The notes under the pieces: generated by a model | What the model was told of the DNA's origin: nothing | The model's database searches: none | The model's input: only the letters and a program-made list of their open reading frames with translations | DNA from: an uncultured Planctomycetota bacterium | Lineage (GTDB): Bacteria > Planctomycetota > Planctomycetia > Pirellulales > Thermoguttaceae | Assembly: GCA_902797455.1 (NCBI GenBank) | Contig: CADBTE010000024.1 | Span: 1 to 9,798 of the forward strand | Direction of reading: 5' to 3' | DNA length: 9,798 nucleotides | Position numbers and translations under genes: made by a program | Shown here: one piece after another, positions 1-9,193 of the stretch | Layout: every line of letters begins with the position of its first letter | Numbering within the stretch: position 1 is the first letter of the stretch

Positions 1-186
1 AGTACGAACACCGCCATTGAAATGATCAAACAGCTTCTTGCCATGCGATTCGGCCCGCTGGATGCCGCCACGCAAGAGGCCTTAAACAAGAAGGCGGAAC
101 GGACCATCGACGAGGCCGAACGCGTTCGGCTGACCGCGCTGGTGATGAGCTGCGAATCGCCGGAGGAATTCAGGCGCGATTTATAA
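1..186 (+). CDS. C-terminal end of an unidentified protein (61 codons visible)
   Basis: Frame 1 is open from the window edge to a TAA stop at 184-186. The visible 61 residues are charged and probably helical. They contain the stretch MRFGPLDAATQEALNKKAER and end in SPEEFRRDL. The pattern of an 'RFG-L' helix followed by a 'RL..L(V)...C.SPEEF' helix resembles the small C-terminal domain found on some Rpn/PD-(D/E)XK transposase-like proteins (DUF4351-like tails). That match is from memory and is weak, and no catalytic region is visible. The gene ends about 40 bases before a bidirectional terminator and converges on secA. The coding frame and stop are clear; the function is not. Confidence 0.6.
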   Translation, partial: STNTAIEMIKQLLAMRFGPLDAATQEALNKKAERTIDEAERVRLTALVMSCESPEEFRRDL

Positions 187-226
187 CGCGGGCGGTTCTT
201 CCGTCCCTTCCCCGCCATACCCCAAA

Positions 227-257
227 AAAACACCCGCGCGTCGAGCGCGGGTGTTTT
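227..257. terminator. Bidirectional intrinsic terminator between the convergent upstream gene and secA
   Basis: A perfect 13-bp stem pairs 227-239 with 245-257 around a 5-base loop (240-244). Its core is the GC-rich arm CACCCGCGC. On the - strand it is followed by a run of seven T (complement of 224-230), a strong terminator for secA, whose stop codon lies about 30 bases away. On the + strand the T run is four bases, so termination of the upstream gene is probably weaker. Confidence 0.85.
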
Positions 258-285
258 CGTTCAACATGGGCAGGCAAAAAACCGC

Positions 286-4071
<3,786 letters not shown>

Positions 4072-4370
4072 GGATATAATGCTTTCTTATGATTCCGGAC
4101 CCCACACAGGGGTGAGTTGTTTTCGTTTGGACGGCCCCCGGACCCAATATATTAGAGGGGAGGCCAACGCCGATTATACCAGTTTTATTCCGGCTTTTAT
4201 AGTAGGAACAGCGGCGGAGAATAGGGGTTTTAGAGATTTTTGCCGCCGCGGCCGCGGGAGGGCCGCCTATAGCGGCGGGGCGGCCGTTTGGATAAAATGG
4301 TTTTATCAGACCGTAACAATACCCTCCGCAAGCCGTTCACCCCAAGAATAGCCGTTCCCCGAGGTTCCCC
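4072..4370. other. Divergent intergenic region between secA and the tandem phosphatase gene
   Basis: These 299 bases hold no convincing gene. Besides the secA promoter candidate there is a very GC-rich stretch (4242-4286) with short inverted repeats, for example 4261-4267 paired with 4279-4285. A perfect 7-bp inverted repeat, GATAAAA-tgg-TTTTATC, lies at 4291-4307, about 63 bases before the phosphatase start. TAAAAT inside it (4293-4298) could be a -10 for the phosphatase gene, but no -35 accompanies it. A weak Shine-Dalgarno, GAGG at 4361-4364, precedes the ATG at 4371. Confidence 0.4.
4173..4181 (-). promoter_or_regulatory. Extended -10 promoter candidate for secA
   Basis: Read on the - strand the sequence is TGGTATAAT, a perfect TATAAT hexamer with the TGn extension, about 100 bases upstream of the secA ATG. 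No convincing -35 lies at 16-18 bases, which is common for extended -10 promoters. The predicted start near 4166 gives a leader of about 95 bases. That leader contains a small hairpin, ACCCC/GGGGT (4099-4103 with 4109-4113). The motif match is seen; promoter activity is inferred. Confidence 0.5.
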
Positions 4371-6536
4371 ATGCGCCGTCCCCTTCCGATCCTCTCCCCG
4401 GTGTTGTTGTTCGTCCTGTGCCTTTTCGCGCCGCCGGGCGCCGCCGAGATCACGCTCACCGCCCCCGGCGACGGCGCGCTTGTGTCGCTGGCGCCGCCGG
4501 CTCAAAGCCGGTACCTCACCCCCGGCGAGCGGGGCTTCGGGTGCGACTACCACATCGGGGAGCTGCGCGGCCACGGCCAGCGCGCCGACCGCCCGCTGCC
4601 GGTGGAGCTGTCGTGGCGCCTGGACGGCGGCGATCGGGCGGCCGAGCCGGCCGCCTTCACCGTCGAGGTCGATACCTCGGACCGGTTCACCGACCCGATC
4701 ACCGTCACGACGGACGAAAACAGCTGCCAAGTGACGAACCTCGATATCGGGACCGACTACTTTTGGCGCGTCCGCGCCGGTGAGAGCGTCTCGCCGGTGG
4801 GGCACTTCACCACGGCGGCGATTCTGCCGCGCTGGATCTGCCTGAACGAGGAGATCGTCAACGTCCGCGACGCCGGCTATTGGCCGGCCGCCGGGAACAA
4901 ACGGGTCAAGCCGGGAATGATCTTCCGCGGCGGCGAGCTCGACAACCACTACGAACTGGCCGACGGCAGCAAAGCGTTCCTTGTCGAAAAGCTCGGCATC
5001 AAGACCGATTTCGACCTGCGGGGCCCCGGTGAGACGGGGGACCCGGAAAAGTACGTCTGCCCCCTGGGGGACAATGTCCAGTGGCTGAACTTCGTGACGC
5101 GGGGGTATGCGGGGGCCTTTACCTCGAAGGGGCGCGCCGTCATGCGCGATATCTTCCAGGCGCTGGCCCGTCCCGAGATCTACCCGATCTATCTGCACTG
5201 CCGCGGCGGCGCCGACCGGACCGGGACGGTGATCTTTCTTCTTCAGGAAATTTTGGGGGTCAGCGACAGCGACGCGTTCACCGATTTCGAGCTGACGACC
5301 TTCTCCCCGTCGGGGATCCGGTATATCCGGCGCGATCACGCTCAGCGGACACTCCTGGAGCTGAGCCGCTACGGTTCCCCAAGCGAGCCGCTGTCGGTCA
5401 AATGCCAGCGGTACCTGCTCGACATCGGCGTGACGCAGGAGGAAATCAACACGATCCGCGCCACCCTTTTGGAGGACATGCCCGCGATGGCGGGCAGCGG
5501 CCCGGTTCTTTTGACCCCCGCCGAGGGGGAAAGCGTCTCGGTCGCCCCGCCGGCGGCGGTACCGTACCGGACGCCGCGGCAGCGCGGCTGGGATACCGAC
5601 TACCCGATTTCCGAGATCAACCCCGACAATACCGACCGCACCCACCCGCCGGCGGTGACGCTCCGCTGGTCGTGGCCGGCCCCGGCGCGCTTCAGCGTCG
5701 AGGTGGCCGCCAAAGAAGATTTCTCCGACGCGATTGTTCTCCACAGCGAAACAACGAGCGTCGAGGTACGCAACCTCGCCCCCGGCACCCTTTACCACTG
5801 GCGCGTCACCGCCGGGGGGATCGGCGGGGGGAACCGCTCGGCGGCGGGGCATTTCCGCACCGAGCCGCAGCTGCCCCGATGGTATGACATCCCGGGACCG
5901 GCGAACGTCCGCGACGCGGGGGGGTGGCCGGCCGCCGACGGCCGCCGCGTCAAAGAGGGGATGGTCTTGCGGGGAACCCAGCTCGACGGGGAATTCGCCC
6001 TCACCCCCGAGGGGCGCGACTATATGGTTCACACCCTCGGCATTAAAACCGACCTGGACCTGCGCCGCGACGCCGAAGTCGGCGACCCGAAAAAAACCAC
6101 CGGCCGCCCCCTGGGGGACGAGGTTGTCTGGGCCCACGCCCCGGTTCTCGCCTATACGGACGGGTTCGCCGCCGATCAGCTCCCCCGCTGGCGCGAGGCG
6201 TTTAGAATCCTCGCCAAGCCGGAAACCTATCCGGTTTACATCCACTGCTACGGCGGCGCCGACCGGACCGGGGAGATCTGCCTGCTGCTCAAAGCGATCC
6301 TGGGCGTGAGCGACAGCGACCTGTGCGCCGACTACGAGCTGACAACGCTGATGCGCTTCGGGATTCGGTATATCCACACCGACTATTTTGAGGCGATGAT
6401 CGCCGGATTCAACAAGTACGGCACCCCGGAAGAGCCCCTTTCGGTCAAGTGCGAGCGGTTCCTGCTCGATATCGGGGTGACGCCCGAGGAGATCGAATCG
6501 ATCCGCGCGATTCTTCTGGAGGACAGGCCGGAATAG
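4371..6536 (+). CDS. Secreted tandem Fn3-like/tyrosine (or lipid) phosphatase, two catalytic domains
   Basis: This 721-residue protein starts with a Sec-type signal peptide: RR, a hydrophobic core at about 5-20, then PPGAA|E near residue 25. Two similar units follow. Each has an Fn3-like beta sandwich (about 31-148 and 382-496, ending in FWRVRAG and YHWRVTAG) and then a phosphatase domain of the Y_phosphatase3 type (PF13350). Conserved marks are NVRDAG (164-169 and 512-517) and the CX5R phosphate loops HCRGGADRTG (C277, R283) and HCYGGADRTG (C626, R632). Both loops keep nucleophile Cys and Arg, so both domains look active. Relatives such as mycobacterial PtpB and Listeria LipA hydrolyse phosphotyrosine and phosphoinositides and carry HCxxGKDRTG; here that Lys is Ala in both copies. 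The location is probably periplasmic or extracellular. The substrate cannot be told from sequence. The start is supported by the signal peptide and GAGG six bases upstream. Confidence 0.88.
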   Translation: MRRPLPILSPVLLFVLCLFAPPGAAEITLTAPGDGALVSLAPPAQSRYLTPGERGFGCDYHIGELRGHGQRADRPLPVELSWRLDGGDRAAEPAAFTVEVDTSDRFTDPITVTTDENSCQVTNLDIGTDYFWRVRAGESVSPVGHFTTAAILPRWICLNEEIVNVRDAGYWPAAGNKRVKPGMIFRGGELDNHYELADGSKAFLVEKLGIKTDFDLRGPGETGDPEKYVCPLGDNVQWLNFVTRGYAGAFTSKGRAVMRDIFQALARPEIYPIYLHCRGGADRTGTVIFLLQEILGVSDSDAFTDFELTTFSPSGIRYIRRDHAQRTLLELSRYGSPSEPLSVKCQRYLLDIGVTQEEINTIRATLLEDMPAMAGSGPVLLTPAEGESVSVAPPAAVPYRTPRQRGWDTDYPISEINPDNTDRTHPPAVTLRWSWPAPARFSVEVAAKEDFSDAIVLHSETTSVEVRNLAPGTLYHWRVTAGGIGGGNRSAAGHFRTEPQLPRWYDIPGPANVRDAGGWPAADGRRVKEGMVLRGTQLDGEFALTPEGRDYMVHTLGIKTDLDLRRDAEVGDPKKTTGRPLGDEVVWAHAPVLAYTDGFAADQLPRWREAFRILAKPETYPVYIHCYGGADRTGEICLLLKAILGVSDSDLCADYELTTLMRFGIRYIHTDYFEAMIAGFNKYGTPEEPLSVKCERFLLDIGVTPEEIESIRAILLEDRPE
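4461..5477 (+). repeat. First Fn3-phosphatase repeat unit (residues ~31-369)
   Basis: This is the first copy of an internal duplication. It aligns end to end with residues 382-719, beginning APGDGALVSLAPPA against TPAEGESVSVAPPA and ending IRATLLED against IRAILLED. The active-site cysteines are exactly 349 codons apart. The two copies share a 22-base identical stretch over the phosphate loop (5204-5225 and 6251-6272), but elsewhere they have diverged substantially. Confidence 0.85.
5514..6527 (+). repeat. Second Fn3-phosphatase repeat unit (residues ~382-719)
   Basis: This is the second copy of the internal duplication, with the same order of Fn3-like domain, NVRDAG motif, GIKTDLDLR strand, CX5R loop, LGVSDSD helix and PLSVKC.RFLLDIGVT.EEI C-terminus. 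The Fn3-like part is slightly shorter in its first loops. The conserved shared ending, including a Cys at 345 and 694, suggests the whole unit was duplicated rather than just the catalytic core. Confidence 0.85.
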
Positions 6537-6573
6537 TCAACCGGGGCTTTTGACGTTACCGGCGTTTGTCCTC

Positions 6574-6602
6574 TTGACCGGGCCGAGGGCATCTGATATA
6601 TC
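6574..6602 (+). promoter_or_regulatory. Sigma70-type promoter candidate for the AAA ATPase gene
   Basis: TTGACC (6574-6579, five of six matches to the -35 consensus) is followed after 17 bases by TATATC (6597-6602, four of six). A TGn extension, TGA, sits immediately before the -10. The predicted start near 6609 falls inside the left arm of the inverted repeat, which would place that repeat at the very 5' end of the message. Confidence 0.5.
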
Positions 6603-6643
6603 TATTACGAAAAAAGGTGTGCGGACACCTTTTTTCGTAATAG
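6602..6643. terminator. Perfect 19-bp inverted repeat: terminator of the phosphatase gene and/or operator or 5' hairpin of the ATPase gene
   Basis: Positions 6602-6620 pair without mismatch with 6625-6643 around the 4-base loop GCGG. The core GGTGT/ACACC is flanked by A6 and T6 tracts, so it reads as an intrinsic terminator in both directions, 66 bases after the phosphatase stop. It also starts at the last base of the ATPase -10 candidate, and its right arm runs into the ATPase Shine-Dalgarno. Operator or translational control is therefore equally possible. Confidence 0.7.
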
Positions 6644-6647
6644 GAGG
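6642..6647 (+). promoter_or_regulatory. Shine-Dalgarno of the AAA ATPase gene, partly inside the hairpin
   Basis: AGGAGG lies five bases before the ATG at 6653, an ideal arrangement that fixes the start. Its first two bases belong to the 3' arm of the 19-bp inverted repeat, so full folding of the leader would partly hide it from the ribosome. Confidence 0.8.
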
Positions 6648-6652
6648 CCGCT

Positions 6653-7906
6653 ATGGAAATTCAACGGGACATCTATCTGAACCGGCTGATCCGACGGGAA
6701 AACAATGGGCTGGTCAAAGTCGTGACCGGGGTTCGCCGCTGCGGCAAGTCGTACCTGCTGCTGCGCTTGTTTCATAACCACCTCTTGAACAAAGGGGTCA
6801 AGGAAGACCATATCCTCGAAATCGCGCTCGATGACCGGAGCAATAAACCGCTGCGCGACCCCGACAATATGCTTCGATACGTGAAAGAGCGGATCGCCGA
6901 CAGGGATACTTACTACATCATCCTCGACGAGGTGCAGCTTCTGGCGGAGTTCGAGGACGTGCTCAACAGTTTCATGCACATCCCCGGCGCGGATGTCTAC
7001 GTGACGGGGAGCAACTCGAAATTTCTCTCCTCCGATCTGATCACCGAGTTTCGCGGCCGGGCCGACGAAGTACGGATCCACCCGCTTTCCTTCCGAGAAT
7101 ATTGCTCCGCCTTCCGGGGGAGCGCCGAGGAGGCGTGGGATGATTTTGTGACTTACGGCTCTTTGCCGCTGATCCTTTCCCACCGGACGGCGGAAGATAA
7201 AGCGCAGTATCTGACGTCGCTGTTTCAAAAGGTCTATCTCAGCGATATCGTCGACCGCCACCGGGTTCGCAACCGGGAGGAACTCGGCGAGCTGGTCGAT
7301 ATCCTCGCCTCCGCCGTCGGGTCGCTGACCAATCCGCTGAAGCTGGCCAAGACATTCAAGTCGGTCAAGAACAAGACTATCAGTGATAAAACGCTGAATA
7401 CGTATATCGATTACCTGACCGACGCCTTCCTGGTGAGCAAGGCGGTTCGTTACGATATCAAAGGAAGAAAGTACATCGGTTCCCCGGCGAAATACTACTT
7501 TGAGGATGTCGGTCTGCGCAACGCGCGGCTGAACTTCCGGCAGATGGAAGAAAACCACATTATGGAGAACATCATCTACAACGAGCTGCGTATCCGGGGG
7601 TATCACGTGGACGTGGGGGTGGTGAAACAGTTCGGCAAAAACAGCGAGAACAAAACGACGAAAAAACAGCTCGAGGTCGATTTTGTCGCGGCGCGCGGCA
7701 GTGAAAAATACTACATTCAGTCCGCCTTCGCGATCGATTCCCCGGACAAACGGGAGCAGGAGGAACGTTCGCTCGCCGCCCTCGGCGACTCTTTCAAAAA
7801 GATCATCGTCGTGCGCGATCATATCAAGGCGCGCAGGAACGAACGGGGAATCGTAACGATCGGGATACGGAATTTTCTGCTGGACCAGAACAGTCTGAAT
7901 CTGTGA
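6653..7906 (+). CDS. AAA-type ATPase with DUF4143-like C-terminus
   Basis: This 417-residue protein has the architecture of the widespread AAA_14 plus DUF4143 family (PF13173/PF13635). The N-terminal ATPase shows Walker A GVRRCGKS (26-33), Walker B YIILDE (88-93), a sensor-like VYVTGSNS (115-122), and arginines in EFRGR (132-136) that may act in trans. A helical or winged-helix middle part (about 180-290) follows. The C-terminus (about 300-410) has the elements ENIIYNEL, LEVDFVA and YYIQSAFA, which resemble a PD-(D/E)XK-like fold (candidate E305, D343, Q356). Family members are common and their role is poorly known; some are linked to mobile or defence-related regions, but nothing here demonstrates that. 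The gene sits alone with its own promoter candidate and terminators on both sides. By eye its base composition is less GC-rich than its neighbours, consistent with acquisition. No signal peptide or membrane segment is visible. Confidence 0.9.
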   Translation: MEIQRDIYLNRLIRRENNGLVKVVTGVRRCGKSYLLLRLFHNHLLNKGVKEDHILEIALDDRSNKPLRDPDNMLRYVKERIADRDTYYIILDEVQLLAEFEDVLNSFMHIPGADVYVTGSNSKFLSSDLITEFRGRADEVRIHPLSFREYCSAFRGSAEEAWDDFVTYGSLPLILSHRTAEDKAQYLTSLFQKVYLSDIVDRHRVRNREELGELVDILASAVGSLTNPLKLAKTFKSVKNKTISDKTLNTYIDYLTDAFLVSKAVRYDIKGRKYIGSPAKYYFEDVGLRNARLNFRQMEENHIMENIIYNELRIRGYHVDVGVVKQFGKNSENKTTKKQLEVDFVAARGSEKYYIQSAFAIDSPDKREQEERSLAALGDSFKKIIVVRDHIKARRNERGIVTIGIRNFLLDQNSLNL

Positions 7907-7963
7907 GGGGGACGGCCGCGTGTCGGACGTGTTCGGGAAGCTGTGTTACCTCCCGGAACAAAA

Positions 7964-7997
7964 AAAGAGGAACAACCCCGGTGGGCTGTTCCTCTTT
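7964..7997. terminator. Bidirectional terminator between the convergent ATPase and NagB-like genes
   Basis: An 11-bp perfect stem (7964-7974 with 7987-7997, arm AAAGAGGAACA) continues past one mismatch into three more G-C pairs (7976-7978 with 7983-7985) closing the loop CGGT. On the - strand it is followed by a run of seven T, strongly ending the NagB-like transcript. On the + strand the tract is TTTGTGTTTT, ending the ATPase transcript. The rest of 7907-8037 shows nothing else. Confidence 0.88.
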
Positions 7998-8037
7998 GTG
8001 TTTTCGCGCGGCGAGACTCCCCGTTTGGGGCGCCGCC

Positions 8038-8967
8038 TCAGTGCATCTCGGCCCCGACGGTCTTGATGGCCGGGCGCCAGTAGTGGAAGTGGACGTTCGG
8101 GTGATCGGCCAGCAGCGACATCGGAACGGCGGAGTCGGGGATCTTCTTGGCGATCATCCAGGCCGACAGCCGCATGCCGAACGGGTTGTCGTGGGTCCCG
8201 GCCTGCCAGATGCTCACCTTCTTCGCCTTCCAGGTCTCGACCGGGCCGACCGTCGCCGCCTCGCGGGCGACGTTGGCGACGTAGCCGCCGTTGCTGGTGC
8301 GGGCGTTCTGCAGCACGGTGATCGGGTGAAGCTCGGTCACGCGGGTCGCCAGTTTGCGGTATTCCTCCGGGGTCGGCGGGTTGTCTTTATACTTCCCCCT
8401 GCGGCGGACCGGGTCGTTAAAGGCCCAATGCTTCGTATCCCCCTGCCCCCCCTGCATGATGGCGCACTCGATCTGGTCGTACGTCTTGCTGTACGCCTTC
8501 AGGTCGCCGGAGGGGAAATGGATATTCTCTTTCGGCATTCGGAGCTTTTTGTCGATCCGGTTGAAGCACATCTCGAAGTCGGCCTTGGCGAAGGAAAGCG
8601 GATGGTCGATCCCGACCGGCTTGCCGTTTTCGACCCACTCGTCCATCCCCCAGAAATGGGCGTACTTTAAGTTGATGCCGAGCGAATTGACGATCCGGGC
8701 CACCAACGGGAGCTGTTCGGTCGGGCCGATCGGGCCGCACAGACCGACCGGGTTGTCGGCGGTCGCCTTCTGCCACGACTCGACGTATTCCAGCGCCTCG
8801 GCCAGATAAAAATCCTCGAGCGTCTCGTGATAGTGGACGGTAAACCCGGGACGGGAGAGCTTAAAGAGGGACTTTTCGGTCAGTTTGGCGGCGTCGGAAA
8901 GGATCTCCGGGTCGAGGGTGGTGTAGTCCCACCATTCCGGGGCGACTTGGCTGAGCGGTCGGGCCAT
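8038..8967 (-). CDS. Atypical NagB-like glucosamine-6-phosphate deaminase/isomerase family protein
   Basis: This 309-residue protein resembles the NagB/SugarP isomerase fold (COG0363), which in E. coli NagB converts glucosamine-6-phosphate to fructose-6-phosphate and ammonia. Matching landmarks are FWGMDEWV (105-112; NagB FNMDEYV with catalytic Asp72) and GQGDTKHWAFNDP (174-186; NagB GVGNDGHIAFNEP with Asp141, His143, Glu148). By this alignment His143 is kept (H180), Asp141 is Thr178 with an Asp one position earlier, and Glu148 is Asp185. The loop at CGPIGPTEQ (77-85) and GTHDNPF (257-263) differ from the phosphate-binding Gly-rich loop and GxxKA motif of NagB. E. coli NagB is 266 residues, so this is longer. 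It is probably a cytoplasmic amino-sugar enzyme, but substrate and reaction may differ from NagB. The start has GGAG six bases upstream. The gene is divergent from a PIG-L deacetylase. Confidence 0.75.
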   Translation of the reverse strand: MARPLSQVAPEWWDYTTLDPEILSDAAKLTEKSLFKLSRPGFTVHYHETLEDFYLAEALEYVESWQKATADNPVGLCGPIGPTEQLPLVARIVNSLGINLKYAHFWGMDEWVENGKPVGIDHPLSFAKADFEMCFNRIDKKLRMPKENIHFPSGDLKAYSKTYDQIECAIMQGGQGDTKHWAFNDPVRRRGKYKDNPPTPEEYRKLATRVTELHPITVLQNARTSNGGYVANVAREAATVGPVETWKAKKVSIWQAGTHDNPFGMRLSAWMIAKKIPDSAVPMSLLADHPNVHFHYWRPAIKTVGAEMH

Positions 8968-9018
8968 TTTTTACTCCATCATCTGCGTTTTTTAGGGAAG
9001 CGAACGCGCTTATCCTAG

Positions 9019-9047
9019 ATTTTAAGAAATCCGTTTCGGCGGTTCAA
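9019..9047 (-). promoter_or_regulatory. Promoter candidate for the NagB-like gene
   Basis: On the - strand, TTGAAC (9047-9042) and TAAAAT (9024-9019, five of six matches to the -10 consensus) are separated by 17 bases. The predicted start near 9012 gives a leader of about 45 bases ahead of the ATG at 8967. The spacing and matches are seen; activity is inferred. Confidence 0.45.
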
Positions 9048-9140
9048 GCCGATTTGAGGCATTTTTCGCCGGAGGAAAACAAAAAGATAAAGCCCGCGCC
9101 TCTTTATTCCGGACGGCGGTCTTCTTAAAATGGGGGTATG

Positions 9141-9161
9141 GTCAAACACAGAACCTTTGAC
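9141..9161. promoter_or_regulatory. Inverted repeat, possible operator ahead of the PIG-L gene
   Basis: GTCAAA (9141-9146) and TTTGAC (9156-9161) form perfect 6-base arms around a 9-base spacer, 32 bases before the PIG-L start. A poor promoter, TTTATT (9103-9108) with TAAAAT (9126-9131), would start near 9138, just before the repeat, as for a repressor site. The repeat is short and could be chance. The remainder of 8968-9193 shows no gene. Confidence 0.3.
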
Positions 9162-9193
9162 TTAACAGCACGGTAAAAACAAGAGGAGCGTCT

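Noticed and set aside
4075..4080. Perfect TATAAT on the + strand just upstream of the secA start
   Set aside because: No -35-like hexamer lies 16-18 bases upstream, and it is about 290 bases from the next + strand gene start. It is more likely chance AT-rich sequence.
4242..4286. GC-rich inverted repeats between secA and the phosphatase gene as a terminator
   Set aside because: The arms are short, overlap one another and are not followed by a T run on either strand. There is also no gene end nearby.
4230..6377. 715-codon - strand open frame opposite the phosphatase gene
   Set aside because: Mirror of the real gene in the same codon register. Its apparent repeats are the reverse complement of the duplicated phosphatase units.
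6605..7822. 405-codon - strand open frame opposite the ATPase
   Set aside because: In register with the ATPase, without recognisable domains, whereas the + strand has clear Walker A and B motifs and an ideal ribosome-binding site.
8438..8454. C-rich run (G-rich on the coding strand) as a possible slippage or frameshift site in the NagB-like gene
   Set aside because: The reading frame is continuous across it and encodes the conserved QGGQG-D-T-K-H motif, so there is no sign of a frameshift.
7903..8670. 255-codon + strand open frame overlapping the NagB-like gene
   Set aside because: It runs through the bidirectional terminator at 7964-7997 and is the in-register shadow of the NagB-like gene.
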